From contig NZ_JAPHEH010000001.1 in the NCBI RefSeq assembly GCF_029607905.1, forward strand, positions 2,695,530 to 2,759,529: DNA of 64,000 nt, written 5' to 3'. Both the position numbers and the translations under genes were made by a program. The DNA is from Thiovibrio frasassiensis. GTDB taxonomy: Bacteria; Desulfobacterota; Desulfobulbia; Desulfobulbales; Desulfurivibrionaceae. Shown piece after piece: positions 1 to 8,817 of the stretch. Below the pieces are notes generated by a model. The model made no database searches, was not told the origin of the DNA, and was given only the letters and a program-made list of their open reading frames with translations. Position 1 is the first letter of the stretch. Each line of letters opens with the position of its first letter.

Positions 1-1345
1 GCTTGGGGACAAAGGTGGCGGCGCTCACGTTCACCCGGCAGTTGCCGCCCCGCCCGGCCTTCAACACCTTCTGGGCCAGGGCCGGGATCGCGGCCACATC
101 CTCCTCGGTTTCGGTGGGCAAACCGAACATGAAGTAGAGCTTGATCAATTTCCAGCCCAAGCCAAAGGCCGCCTCTGCCGTACTCAGCAGATCTTCCTCG
201 GTGATCCCCTTGTTGATCACCCGCCGCAGCCGGTCGGAGCCTGCCTCAGGAGCCAGGGTAAAACCGGTCTTGCGCACCCGCTTGATCTGCTCCATGATCG
301 CCGGAGTGAGGGTGCCGACCCGCAAGGAAGGCAGGGAGACGGAAACATGCTCCTTGGCAAAACGGTTCATCAAACGAACCAGCAACTCGCTTAAGCAGGA
401 ATAATCGCCAGTGGAGAGCGACAACAAGGCCAGCTCTTCAAAACCGCCCTCGGCAATGCCTTTTTCCGCCATGGCAAAGATCTTCTCCGGAGTGCGCTCC
501 CGCACCGGCCGGTAGATCATGCCCGCCTGACAGAAGCGGCAGCCCCGGGTACAGCCCCGGGCGATCTCCAACCCCAAGCGGTCATGGACGATCCGGGTAA
601 GCGGCACCAGGGGAGGCTGTTCGATGCTGGCCCCTTCGAGGTCGGCAAGGATCCGCCGCCGAACCTGGCCTGTGCCGGAAAGGGTGCGCATGCCGAGAAA
701 ATTACCGTTGCCATCATACTCCGGCGCAAAAAAGGAAGGGACATAGACCCCCTCGATCCGACTGAGCCGCTCAAGCAGCGCGGGCCGATCTTCCCCGTTT
801 TCCTTCCCAAGGCGTACCGCCTCGGCCATCTCCAGCACCGCCTCCTCCCCGTCTCCAAGAAGAATGGCGTCAAAGAAATCGGCCACCGGTTCGGGATGGA
901 AGGCGCAGGGACCGCCGCCGATCACCAGGGGATGGGCGGCACTCCGTTCCGCGCTGCGGAAGGGTAGCCCGGCCAGGGCAAGGATGGTGAGGATATTGGT
1001 ATAGCAGAGCTCATAGGGCAGGGTGATGCCGAGGATATCAAAATCAGCCAGCGGCCGCTGGGATTCCAGGGAAAACAGGGGCAGCCGGTGGGCGCGGAGC
1101 AGCTCTTCCAAATCGCGATCCGGGGTATAGACCCGTTCGGCCAGCATATCCTTCTGCGCATTGACGATGTGGTAGAGAATTTGCAGCCCCTGGTGCGACA
1201 TGCCAAGTTCATACAGATCAGGAAAGGCCAGAACCATCCGCAGGGAAACGGAGTCCCACGCCTTTTTCACCACATGCAGCTCATTGCCGCCGTACCTGCT
1301 GGGCTGTCTCACCTGCGGCAGCAGGGCGTCTATCTCACTATTCAT
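1..1345 (-). CDS. Radical SAM protein of the TIGR03960 type, partial (C-terminus outside window)
   Basis: About 448 codons are visible; the gene runs off the left edge. The N-terminal part (residues ~1-225) resembles the B12-binding-like region of this family, with a GGG-PCAFHPEP segment at ~143-153. The radical SAM cluster motif is Cys265-x3-Cys269-x2-Cys272 (ARGCTRGCRFC), which would bind a 4Fe-4S cluster and S-adenosylmethionine. The reaction of this subfamily is not settled; in many genomes it is linked to a DUF2344 partner. The ATG at 1343-1345 was chosen because AGGAATTAC lies just upstream. It is the last visible gene of the minus-strand run, 77 bases after the lipoprotein gene. Confidence 0.85.
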   Translation of the reverse strand, partial: MNSEIDALLPQVRQPSRYGGNELHVVKKAWDSVSLRMVLAFPDLYELGMSHQGLQILYHIVNAQKDMLAERVYTPDRDLEELLRAHRLPLFSLESQRPLADFDILGITLPYELCYTNILTILALAGLPFRSAERSAAHPLVIGGGPCAFHPEPVADFFDAILLGDGEEAVLEMAEAVRLGKENGEDRPALLERLSRIEGVYVPSFFAPEYDGNGNFLGMRTLSGTGQVRRRILADLEGASIEQPPLVPLTRIVHDRLGLEIARGCTRGCRFCQAGMIYRPVRERTPEKIFAMAEKGIAEGGFEELALLSLSTGDYSCLSELLVRLMNRFAKEHVSVSLPSLRVGTLTPAIMEQIKRVRKTGFTLAPEAGSDRLRRVINKGITEEDLLSTAEAAFGLGWKLIKLYFMFGLPTETEEDVAAIPALAQKVLKAGRGGNCRVNVSAATFVPK

Positions 1346-1422
1346 CTGTAATTCCTGAACAAAACCGGCCAAGTGGACCGGTTGATCGTTAAAGTTGTAA
1401 CGGGGGCTCAAACAGAAAAAGA

Positions 1423-2262
1423 CTACTCTACAGGAACCAGTTGAAAGCCGGCAGGCAGATCCACCCGGAAATCTCCCGCGCTGAAGTTGGCCTCATACAG
1501 CCAATCCCCCAGGGTGAGCTCCATGACCGCGCCGTTATTGTTGGCATGAATCCTGACTAAGCCAGGCAGCCGACAGGTATCCTCCCCGCTTTCGGAAGGG
1601 GTGGTATAGTTCTCGTACCAAACATCGACCATGATCCGTCCCTCGGCATCCACCACCAGATGCCGGCGGATCACCTGTTGGCCCGGGTCAAATAAGACAT
1701 GGTGGCGAAGGGGTTCCCCATCCGCGGCGTCATCGGCGTAGGCGAGCTCCAGCCAGAGGCCATGGTCTTCCGGGTCCTCCGCCACGGAAAAAATCCGCAC
1801 CCTTGCCGAAGCCATTCTGCCGGTAAGCCAAAAGAACCCTTGCTCCGGGGCAAACCCAGGAGGGGCGTATTTTTTAAAAGCGGCAGCAGTGACCAACCCC
1901 TCATACCCCTTGCCTTCCGGCACCGCGACATACCTAAAGAAATTCCCGTCCGTGGCCAAGAACATCATGGGTTGGCCCAGGGGATTTAGGCCGGTAAATT
2001 TCAAAAAAGCGGGGGCCTTCGCCTGAATAAAGCCGGAAATCGTCCCGTTCTGCACCAGTGATTTCAAGGAAAGCCGCACCTGGGCATCAATACAGCTGGG
2101 ACACTTCTGCTGCTGCGCCATGCTCTCGCGGAACAGGGCAACCCCCTGCTCTTGCTGCAACGCACCAAGAGGCCTGGTGGCGGGCAGGGTGGCACAACCA
2201 CCGGCCAAGAAGAGAAAACCGAGCAGCCCCGCCCGCAAGACCCGGAAAAACAGAGGCTTCAT
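1423..2262 (-). CDS. Putative outer-membrane lipoprotein, LolA/DUF4292-like
   Basis: A 279-residue protein with a lipoprotein signal: a positively charged start, a hydrophobic core and lipobox LAGGC with the lipidated cysteine at 23. The remainder reads as a beta-rich periplasmic domain like the LolA/LolB-like DUF4292 proteins (repeated short strands such as KFTGLNPLGQPMMFLATDG), but no catalytic motif is seen. Its ATG overlaps the stop of the upstream TPR lipoprotein gene as ATGA, so the two are probably translationally coupled and may act together in the envelope. Lipoprotein status is well supported; the fold assignment is an inference. Confidence 0.75.
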   Translation of the reverse strand: MKPLFFRVLRAGLLGFLFLAGGCATLPATRPLGALQQEQGVALFRESMAQQQKCPSCIDAQVRLSLKSLVQNGTISGFIQAKAPAFLKFTGLNPLGQPMMFLATDGNFFRYVAVPEGKGYEGLVTAAAFKKYAPPGFAPEQGFFWLTGRMASARVRIFSVAEDPEDHGLWLELAYADDAADGEPLRHHVLFDPGQQVIRRHLVVDAEGRIMVDVWYENYTTPSESGEDTCRLPGLVRIHANNNGAVMELTLGDWLYEANFSAGDFRVDLPAGFQLVPVE

Positions 2263-4004
2263 TGTGCGCCGCCGGGCCGCTCATCCCCGGAAGAGAAAGA
2301 CTCCAGCTTCCGGCGAACCACCTCTTTCTTCTCTTCCTCCTCGTGGAGTGCGAGTGATTTTTCGTACGCCTTCCTGGCTTTCGACCGGTCACTGTTTTTC
2401 AGATAGGCATCGCCAAGATGCTCGTAAATGGTCGGGTCATCGGGAGAAAGCGCCACCGCCTGCTCCAATTCCCGGACCGCGGCGGAAAAATCCCCCAACT
2501 GATAGTAGACCCACCCCAGACTGTCCCGAACAAAGCCGTCCTTCGGGAGCTGCGCTACGGCCTGCTCGATATACGCCTTGGCCTTTTCCAGGTTCCGCCC
2601 CTCCTCGGCCCAGGTATAGCCGACATAATTGAGCGCCCGGGCATGTTGCGGGTCAAGTTTCAGCACCTCTTCCATCTCGCGCATGGACCCGGCCATGTCA
2701 TCCAGTTTGTGCAAAAACAGGGCATACTCGTAATGCACCTCCACAGTGTCCGGAAAATCGACAAAGGCCTGGGTAAACACCCCGTGCGCCTTAGCAATCT
2801 TGTCCTCGCCGGCATACAGCATTGCCAGGGCCACATAAAAATTGAGCCGCCGATGCTGCTTGTCCGCCATGGCCTGCTGCAGGGCCTTCTCCGCCCCGGG
2901 AAAATCCTTTTCCTGCTGCAGGATTCTGGCCAGCATGAGCACCGATTCCTCATAGGCCGGGCTGGGGGGACCCACCTGACGGAGCAGTTTCTTGGTCGCC
3001 GCAAGGTCGCCCTGCTGGTAATAGGCCAGGGTCAAGAGTGCCCTGGCCGCGTCTGAATGGGGATCTCTTTTGAGGAGTGCCTTCAGCCGGGTGACACCCT
3101 CCGAACGCCGGTCGGCATCGAGCAGAATCCGGCAGATGGCGAGCTCAACCTTGTCCGGGTTGGCCGAGATCTCCCGGAGCTTCTCCATCTCCGTCAGGGC
3201 CTTCGCTATCTCTCCCTGACGAAAATAAACATTGGCCAAGAAGCTTCTCGCCCTTTCATCGGAGGGGTCCTCTGCCAAAATCCGGTTGTAGATGGCGATG
3301 GCTTGGGAATACTGCTTTTCCTGCACATACAATTCCGCCGCCTCTTGAGCCAGCATCGGCGACCAGTTGAGGGCCAGAGCTTTCTCAAAAGCCTCCGAGG
3401 CCTTATCGAAGAGACGCATCTCCTGGTACAGCTTGGCCAGATAATAGAACCCGGCATAGGAATCCGGATTGAGTTCGGTCAGTTTTTCCAGAACCACCTG
3501 CGCCTTTTCGTAATCGCGCAAACGGGCATAGAGGCTGCCCAGCAACAACCGGACATTGAAGTTTTGCGGATCCTCGGCCAAGATGGACTGATACATGCCG
3601 ATGGCCTCATCGAACCGCTCCATGATGCTGTAGAGATTTGCCAGGAGCGCCCGGGCTTCGATATCTTTGGGATTGAGGTCGATGAGCTTGTTCACCCACT
3701 CAACCGCCTCTTCCTGGCGCCCGGTCTTAACGAGGAGCGTGGCCAGGGAACGCATGACATGCCCGGCCAGACGGTCACAAACCAGGGCCTGCTTGTAGGC
3801 GTAGATCGCCTCATCGTAATGGTCTTCAAGCTCGGCCGACTTGCCCCAAAGATAATGAAAATAAGCGCAGCCTTTGTCCACCGCCTCTTCATAGGGTTCG
3901 AGATCTGCGGCAAAGGGCGGCTGCCCCGGCACCCCCCGAATGGTCGGGGCGCATGACAGGCAGCAGAGAGCCAAACCACCGGCAATCAGCAGACGCTTCA
4001 GCAT
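2259..4004 (-). CDS. TPR-repeat lipoprotein
   Basis: The ATG at 4002-4004 is chosen over an upstream in-frame start because it has GGGAG at suitable spacing and begins a lipoprotein signal (MLKRLLIAGG, then lipobox CLSC with Cys18). The 581-residue product is mostly tandem tetratricopeptide repeats from ~60 to ~560, with the usual hydrophobic/Ala/Gly spacing (for example NPKDIEARALLANLYSIMER and DPQHARALNYVGYTWAEEGR). TPR lipoproteins scaffold protein complexes at the periplasmic face of a membrane. It is co-oriented and ATGA-coupled with the next lipoprotein gene and lies 92 bases after tmk. The specific partner is unknown. Confidence 0.85.
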   Translation of the reverse strand: MLKRLLIAGGLALCCLSCAPTIRGVPGQPPFAADLEPYEEAVDKGCAYFHYLWGKSAELEDHYDEAIYAYKQALVCDRLAGHVMRSLATLLVKTGRQEEAVEWVNKLIDLNPKDIEARALLANLYSIMERFDEAIGMYQSILAEDPQNFNVRLLLGSLYARLRDYEKAQVVLEKLTELNPDSYAGFYYLAKLYQEMRLFDKASEAFEKALALNWSPMLAQEAAELYVQEKQYSQAIAIYNRILAEDPSDERARSFLANVYFRQGEIAKALTEMEKLREISANPDKVELAICRILLDADRRSEGVTRLKALLKRDPHSDAARALLTLAYYQQGDLAATKKLLRQVGPPSPAYEESVLMLARILQQEKDFPGAEKALQQAMADKQHRRLNFYVALAMLYAGEDKIAKAHGVFTQAFVDFPDTVEVHYEYALFLHKLDDMAGSMREMEEVLKLDPQHARALNYVGYTWAEEGRNLEKAKAYIEQAVAQLPKDGFVRDSLGWVYYQLGDFSAAVRELEQAVALSPDDPTIYEHLGDAYLKNSDRSKARKAYEKSLALHEEEEKKEVVRRKLESFSSGDERPGGAQ

Positions 4005-4096
4005 AACAGTTTCTCCCTTTCGACCCAGGACCGTGAGCCAACCCATGATTTTGTTGCCCAGCGTTGTATCATCCACAGACACGATTCCCTTGCCGC

Positions 4097-4696
4097 TCAA
4101 AAAAGCTCGGCCACGGCCTGCATGATCAGAGCATGCACGGCCGCGGCATCCCCTGTTCCGTCAATACGGTGGATATTGGCCCCTTTGAGCTCGGCGAAAA
4201 TCCTGGCCACCCGGGCCAAGGCCCCTTCCTGTTCAAAATCGTTCAGGGTCTCGCCCCGAAGCTTCTGTACCCGGTGTACCCCAAGAGAGACAGGCGCTTC
4301 AAGCATAATAACCATATCCGGCACCGGCGCAAACAATTCATTTGCGGCAATGATCTTTTGCGGATCATGGCCGGCCGCACCCTGATAGGCCGCAGTGGAA
4401 TAATAGTAGCGGTCGGTAAGCACCACCCGGCCGCAGGCGAGAGCCGGGGCGATGACTTGCGCCACATGCTCGCGCCGGTCATCAAGAAACAGAACCAATT
4501 CCTCTGCCGGGGTCACGCTCTGCCGGTTTTTATACAACGCCCTGATTTTCCGGCCATACTGCCCATCGGTGGGCTCACGGGTCGTAACCACGCTTAAGCC
4601 TCGCCGACGCAAGACCTCGGCCAGCAGCTCGATCTGGGTGGTCTTACCGGTCCCGTCAATCCCCTCAAAAGCGATGAGCACTCCTTTTTCAGCCAT
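4097..4696 (-). CDS. tmk: Thymidylate kinase
   Basis: A 199-residue dTMP kinase that makes dTDP for DNA synthesis. Visible motifs: P-loop EGIDGTGKTT at 11-20, the substrate-binding EP at 41-42 (TTREPTDGQ), and the DRY motif at 95-97 (LTDRYYYSTAAYQG). Length fits the family. The start ATG lies 3 bases past the pdxA stop codon, giving tight operon spacing. Family assignment is secure. Confidence 0.95.
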   Translation of the reverse strand: MAEKGVLIAFEGIDGTGKTTQIELLAEVLRRRGLSVVTTREPTDGQYGRKIRALYKNRQSVTPAEELVLFLDDRREHVAQVIAPALACGRVVLTDRYYYSTAAYQGAAGHDPQKIIAANELFAPVPDMVIMLEAPVSLGVHRVQKLRGETLNDFEQEGALARVARIFAELKGANIHRIDGTGDAAAVHALIMQAVAELF

Positions 4697-4699
4697 CCC

Positions 4700-5740
4700 T
4701 TAACACCCTGTTGCACGCGCTAATTTTCTTCTGTTGGCCACAATGGTTTCGGCCATAAAGACCGCGGCGGCCAGACTCGCCGGATCAGCCACCCCCTTGC
4801 CCGCAATGTCATAGGCAGTCCCATGATCCACCGAGGTCCGGACAATGGGCAGCCCGAGGGTCACATTCACCCCGTCGCTGAAATGCAGGAGCTTGAAGGG
4901 GATCAGACCCTGATCGTGGTACATGCACACCACCGCGTCAAACCGACCGGCCGCTGCCTTATGAAATACCGTATCCGGGGGAAAAGGCCCCTCGACCAGC
5001 CAGCCGTCCCGGCGGGCCGCCGCCACAGCCGGTCCAATAATCCGATGTTCCTCATCGCCGAACATGCCGTCTTCCCCGGCATGCGGGTTTAAACCCGCCA
5101 CCGCCAGACGGGGGTGGGGCAGATTAAAATCATCACGCAGGGCCCGGCCGGTGATGGAGATCATCCGCAGCACCGACTCAAAGGTGATGGCACCAGGCAC
5201 CTCTGCCAGGGATTGATGGATGGTGACCAGGGTGATCTTGAGGGTAGCGCCCGCCATCATCATGGCAAAATCCCTTGCCTGACAGAGATCGGCCAGCATC
5301 TCCGTATGCCCGGGGAAGCGGTAACCTCCGGCCTTCAGCGCCCCCTTGCTGATGGGACAGGTCACCAACCCGGCCAACTGCCCCTGCCGGATCAAGCGGA
5401 CCGCTTCTTCGATGTACCCCCCCATGGCCCGGCCTGTTTCCGGGGTGGGCTTGCCCCAGCAGAGACCATCGCCAAGATCGGAAAGGGAAAGGACATTGAG
5501 CGCCTGGGGCCGGCAGAGTGCGCCCGGCTGCCAGTCAACCACCGGAAGGTCGATGCCCAGGGCGGCAGCACAGCGGCGCAACACCCCACCATCCCCGATA
5601 ACGACAGGACTCAGAGACGGTGCGAACCCGCTCTTGGCAAACAAACGCAGGATGATCTCCGGACCGATCCCCACCGGACACCCCATGGTAATCGCCAAGG
5701 GAGGTAATGCAGCAGCTTGCGTTCCCATCTGCACGTTCAT
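4700..5740 (-). CDS. pdxA: 4-hydroxythreonine-4-phosphate dehydrogenase
   Basis: A 346-residue NAD-dependent enzyme of the DXP-dependent vitamin B6 pathway. The three divalent-metal ligand histidines expected of PdxA are seen at 145 (FPGHTEML), 220 (AGLNPHAGEDG) and 275 (VCMYHDQGLIPFK). The N-terminal GCPVGIGPEI segment matches the family's GDPAGIGPE, with Cys replacing Asp. The ATG overlaps the yraN stop as ATGA, so coupling is likely; a second ATG four codons in is also possible. Confidence 0.93.
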   Translation of the reverse strand: MNVQMGTQAAALPPLAITMGCPVGIGPEIILRLFAKSGFAPSLSPVVIGDGGVLRRCAAALGIDLPVVDWQPGALCRPQALNVLSLSDLGDGLCWGKPTPETGRAMGGYIEEAVRLIRQGQLAGLVTCPISKGALKAGGYRFPGHTEMLADLCQARDFAMMMAGATLKITLVTIHQSLAEVPGAITFESVLRMISITGRALRDDFNLPHPRLAVAGLNPHAGEDGMFGDEEHRIIGPAVAAARRDGWLVEGPFPPDTVFHKAAAGRFDAVVCMYHDQGLIPFKLLHFSDGVNVTLGLPIVRTSVDHGTAYDIAGKGVADPASLAAAVFMAETIVANRRKLARATGC

Positions 5741-6129
5741 GCTCCATAGCTCAGGTCAAAGGCATCTTTCACCAGCTCGACCACCGGCGCACCCTCTCCG
5801 GCGATACTGATCGCCACCACGTCAAAGCGGGCCGCTTGCCCTTCCCTGCCTGTCTCGGCAAGATACTGCAGGGCCGCCTTGGAAATCTGCCGGCACTTGG
5901 CGGGGGTGACCGCCTCAAAAGGATGACCGCATTGATGGCCGCGCCTGGTCTTCACCTCGACAAAAACCAGGGAGTTCCGCTCTTCGGCAATGATATCGAT
6001 CTCCCCCTGCTTGGTGCGATAATTTCTCGCCAGCACCCGGTAGCCCTGCCGGGAAAGATACCGGCAGGCAAGGGTCTCCCCCTGCTGACCGAGGGAGATG
6101 GTGCTCGCCTCTTTTATCTTACCAAACAA
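5737..6129 (-). CDS. yraN: YraN family (UPF0102) endonuclease-like protein
   Basis: A 130-residue protein of the YraN/UPF0102 family, with a restriction-endonuclease-like core: GE-AC near the N-terminus, then GEIDIIA (E and D) and FVEVKTR (ExK), the typical acidic-Lys active-site pattern. Its cellular role is poorly defined. It starts at TTG (6127-6129), since no in-frame ATG or GTG precedes the conserved region, and overlaps the rnhB stop by 16 bases. The neighbour rnhB-yraN pairing is common in bacteria. Confidence 0.9.
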   Translation of the reverse strand: MFGKIKEASTISLGQQGETLACRYLSRQGYRVLARNYRTKQGEIDIIAEERNSLVFVEVKTRRGHQCGHPFEAVTPAKCRQISKAALQYLAETGREGQAARFDVVAISIAGEGAPVVELVKDAFDLSYGA

Positions 6130-6761
6130 TCGCGCACCGGCTTAAAACTCTGGCGATGGATGGGACAGGGGCCAATCTCCCGGATAATCCGACGGTGCTC
6201 GGCCGTGGGATACCCCTTGTGCTGGGCAAAGTTATACTGGGGGTATTCGAGATGGTACTGCTCCATGATTGCGTCCCGCGTCACCTTGGCGACAATGGAA
6301 GCGGCGGAGATAGAGGCGCTGCGCGAGTCGCCTTTGACCAGGGCCTGTTGCGGAACCGCCATGGGCACGGTGAACTTGCCGTCGACCAGAAGAAAATCAG
6401 GGAGCGCGGGCAACTTTTCCACCGCCTTGCGCATGGCCAGCAGGGATGCTTGTAGGATATTGAGCCGGTCGATCTCCTCCGGAGAAACGATGCCCACCCC
6501 TATTGGAGCCTGAAGCGCAACCAGGCGATGCATGAGCTCGCCCCGGGCTTTAGCGCTCAGTTTTTTTGAATCCTGGAAATGTTGATACTCGCAGAGGGGC
6601 GGAAGAATGACGCAGGCGGCAACCACCGGTCCGGCCAGCGGCCCACGGCCGGCTTCATCGGTCCCGGCTACGGTGGCGTAGCCTTGGCTGATCAGAGATC
6701 GTTCAATGGCGAAGGTGTCTCCAACGGAAGACGCCGGCCAGAGTGTTATCGCCTTGGGCAA
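6114..6761 (-). CDS. rnhB: Ribonuclease HII
   Basis: A 215-residue RNase HII that cleaves the RNA strand of RNA-DNA hybrids and single ribonucleotides. The catalytic Asp35-Glu36 lie in AGTDEAGRGPLAGP; other family segments are DSKKLS, KGDSRSASISAASIVAKVTRD and HKGYPT. The reading frame stays open far upstream into the rplS terminator region, but that extension is not protein-like. The TTG at 6759-6761 has AAGGTGG six bases upstream and gives the family length. The gene begins just beyond two tandem terminators following rplS, so it depends on read-through or its own promoter. Confidence 0.9.
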   Translation of the reverse strand: MPKAITLWPASSVGDTFAIERSLISQGYATVAGTDEAGRGPLAGPVVAACVILPPLCEYQHFQDSKKLSAKARGELMHRLVALQAPIGVGIVSPEEIDRLNILQASLLAMRKAVEKLPALPDFLLVDGKFTVPMAVPQQALVKGDSRSASISAASIVAKVTRDAIMEQYHLEYPQYNFAQHKGYPTAEHRRIIREIGPCPIHRQSFKPVRDCLVR

Positions 6762-6800
6762 AACGCACCACCTTGTCGGATAAGCCGTAAGGACCACGAA

Positions 6801-6827
6801 TAAAAGGGCCACGGTTTCCCGTGGCCC
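6801..6827 (-). terminator. Second intrinsic terminator after rplS
   Basis: Read on the minus strand: a perfect 9-bp stem GGGCCACGG/CCGTGGCCC (6806-6814 with 6819-6827) closed by a GAAA tetraloop and followed by TTTTATT. It lies between rplS and rnhB, downstream of a stronger terminator. Confidence 0.7.
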
Positions 6828-6844
6828 AGCAATGGCGGCAATAT

Positions 6845-6889
6845 AAAAAAAACCGGAGCACGAAGGCTGCTTGGCCGTTCCTGCTCCGG
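6845..6889 (-). terminator. Intrinsic terminator of rplS
   Basis: On the minus strand an 8-bp stem CCGGAGCA/TGCTCCGG (6853-6860 with 6882-6889) is followed directly by eight T residues. It starts 14 bases after the rplS stop codon and would end the ribosomal/translation part of the operon. Confidence 0.85.
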
Positions 6890-6903
6890 GTAATACGCAA
6901 AGG

Positions 6904-7251
6904 CTAGTTGATGCCTTTTTCCCTGATTCTCGCTGCCTTGCCGCGCAGATTGCGCAGGTAGTACAGACGCGAACGCCGAACACGGCCTTCGCTCACCAGC
7001 TCGATCTTGTCGACTCTGGGAGAACACAAGGGAAAGGTTTTTTCCACGCCGACTCCATGGGAGATCTTGCGGACGGTAACACTGGCCCCCATGATCCCTT
7101 TGCGACGGCGGATGACAACCCCTTGAAAAAGCTGAGTCCTTTCCTTATTGCCCTCAATGATCCGGATATGCACTTTCACGGTATCCCCAGCACGAAAGTC
7201 CGGGATGTCATGCCGCATATTCTCTTGTTCCATCTGCTCAATGATGTTCAT
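6904..7251 (-). CDS. rplS: 50S ribosomal protein L19
   Basis: A 115-residue L19 with the family segments [47 protein letters not shown] and [11 protein letters not shown]. It sits at the 30S-50S interface. It ends the rpsP-rimM-trmD-rplS set as usual, although an RNA methyltransferase gene is inserted between trmD and rplS. Two terminators follow. Confidence 0.97.
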   Translation of the reverse strand: MNIIEQMEQENMRHDIPDFRAGDTVKVHIRIIEGNKERTQLFQGVVIRRRKGIMGASVTVRKISHGVGVEKTFPLCSPRVDKIELVSEGRVRRSRLYYLRNLRGKAARIREKGIN

Positions 7252-7400
7252 AGTTTTTCCTCATTCAATCCCTTAAGTAACGGATTCCACGGGGCCATTA
7301 TACACGCCCACACTGTTTTTTCAATCTTTATGCGCCGCGCCCACCGGGTAAGCGGCTATGCTGCCGTTCCGGTCAGAGAAACGGCAAGGTTCTTTTGCTG

Positions 7401-7994
7401 CTACTGCCTGGCCAACACCCTGTCCAACACAATGGCCGCAGCCGAGCGAACAGAGAGATGATTATACTCGCTAAACCCGGCAATGGGGGGAAGCAGGCCG
7501 TCTACGTCGGCCAATACTTCCGGGGTCATACCCCAGCCGGTGCCAAACAAAATCAGATGCGGCTCTCCGGCAAGAATCCGCTGCCGCGCTTCCGCAAAAC
7601 CAAGCGCTCTGGCCTGCGGTTTGGCGCTGGTGGCAAGAACCGCCGGCCTTTGCTGCCACTTGGCCTCTACCAGCGCATACAATTCGGCCAGGTCATGACA
7701 GATCCGCACCAGGGAGAGGGCTTCCTTGCGTTTCGGGTTATAGCTCGCCCCGTGTCCTGTCTGCCAGTGCTCGAGAATATCCTTGACCAGCGCCTGCTGA
7801 TCCGCGAAAGGAGTGACGATATACAAGGTGTCGATGCCAAAGGTCCGGCCTGCCCTGGCAATATCATGCAGGTCCAGGTTGGTCACCGCCGAGCCGATGG
7901 TCTCCCCGTGCTTGTTACAGACGGGGTAATGGACCAGAGCCAGATCGAGCCGGATAACCGGTCGATCCGCACCTTGCCTATCTTCTTGAATCAC
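7401..7994 (-). CDS. SPOUT-class SAM-dependent RNA methyltransferase (trmD-adjacent)
   Basis: A 197-residue protein of the RNA methyltransferase family commonly encoded beside trmD in deltaproteobacteria (Pfam family PF09936 by my recognition). Visible blocks: LVHYPVCNKHGE, SAVTNLDLHDIARAGRTFGI, ILFGTGWGMTPEV and NHLSVRSAAAIVLDR, the last two forming the SPOUT-like SAM knot region. Target base is unknown. The GTG at 7992-7994 was chosen: it overlaps the trmD stop as GTGA and has GGAGG four bases upstream, whereas a longer ATG-started frame would sit inside trmD. Confidence 0.82.
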   Translation of the reverse strand: MIQEDRQGADRPVIRLDLALVHYPVCNKHGETIGSAVTNLDLHDIARAGRTFGIDTLYIVTPFADQQALVKDILEHWQTGHGASYNPKRKEALSLVRICHDLAELYALVEAKWQQRPAVLATSAKPQARALGFAEARQRILAGEPHLILFGTGWGMTPEVLADVDGLLPPIAGFSEYNHLSVRSAAAIVLDRVLARQ

Positions 7995-8779
7995 TGCTCC
8001 TCCGGCCGGCTGTTCCAGCCGCATTCCCGCAGCCTGGCAAAGAGTCCTTGCCGGTGTAAAATCTTCAACTCGTTGGCATTAAAACGCATCCCGGCAACAA
8101 GATCCGGTCGCTTGGCCATGGTTCGCTCAACCGCGGCAACCAGCCGCCATTCGGCAACTGCTCCATGATCCCCGGAAAAAAGCACCTCCGGCGCTGCTAC
8201 TCCTTCAAAAAGCCTGGGCCGCGTATACTGCGGATACTTGAGCCCGCCCCGGCTGAAGGTGTCATAACCTGCCGAATCCGCACATCCCAAAACCCCCGGC
8301 CGGAGCCGGGTAATGGAGTCGATGAGGACCATCGCCGCCAATTCGCCGCCGGTGAGGATATAGTCACCGATGGAGATTTCCTCATCCACATACTGGGCAG
8401 CGAACCGTTCATCCACCCCCTCATAGCGCCCGCAGACCAGAAGCAGCCGCGCGTACCCGGCCAGCTCTTCGGCAACCGCCTGGGTATACGGCCGGCCCTG
8501 GGGGCTCAGGAGAATCACCCGCCCTGGCGGCTGCGCCATGGACTGCACCGCCTGCACTGCAGCGGTCAGGGGTTCCGGCTTCATGACCATCCCTTCCCCG
8601 CCGCCAAAGGGGCGGTCATCGGTCATGGCATGCTTGTCAAGCGCGTAATCCCGGATATTGTGGCAGAAAACCCCTATCTGCCCGGCCTCCTGGGCCCTGC
8701 GGATTATCCCCTCCTTGAGCGGAGAATCCAGCAACTCCGGAAAAATCGTCAATACGTCAAATCTGATGGTCTCGCTCAC
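7991..8779 (-). CDS. trmD: tRNA (guanine-N1-)-methyltransferase (m1G37)
   Basis: TrmD methylates G37 of tRNAs to prevent +1 frameshifting. The knot and active-site segments are intact: GGGEGMVMKPEP, VCGRYEGVDERF and ISIGDYILTGGELAAM. The start is uncertain: GTG at 8779 (262 aa, GGTGAG 10 bases upstream) is preferred over GTG at 8794; the frame extends into rimM but that part is not conserved-looking. The stop overlaps the next gene as GTGA. Confidence 0.93.
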   Translation of the reverse strand: MSETIRFDVLTIFPELLDSPLKEGIIRRAQEAGQIGVFCHNIRDYALDKHAMTDDRPFGGGEGMVMKPEPLTAAVQAVQSMAQPPGRVILLSPQGRPYTQAVAEELAGYARLLLVCGRYEGVDERFAAQYVDEEISIGDYILTGGELAAMVLIDSITRLRPGVLGCADSAGYDTFSRGGLKYPQYTRPRLFEGVAAPEVLFSGDHGAVAEWRLVAAVERTMAKRPDLVAGMRFNANELKILHRQGLFARLRECGWNSRPEEQ

Positions 8780-8817
8780 GGAAGCATTACTCACCGGGTG
8801 TGCCTGTGGCAATTGCC

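Noticed and set aside
2058-2632. Several overlapping Pro/Arg-rich frames at the TPR/lipoprotein junction
   Set aside because: Antisense shadows of the two lipoprotein genes, which have lipobox signals and TPR patterns.
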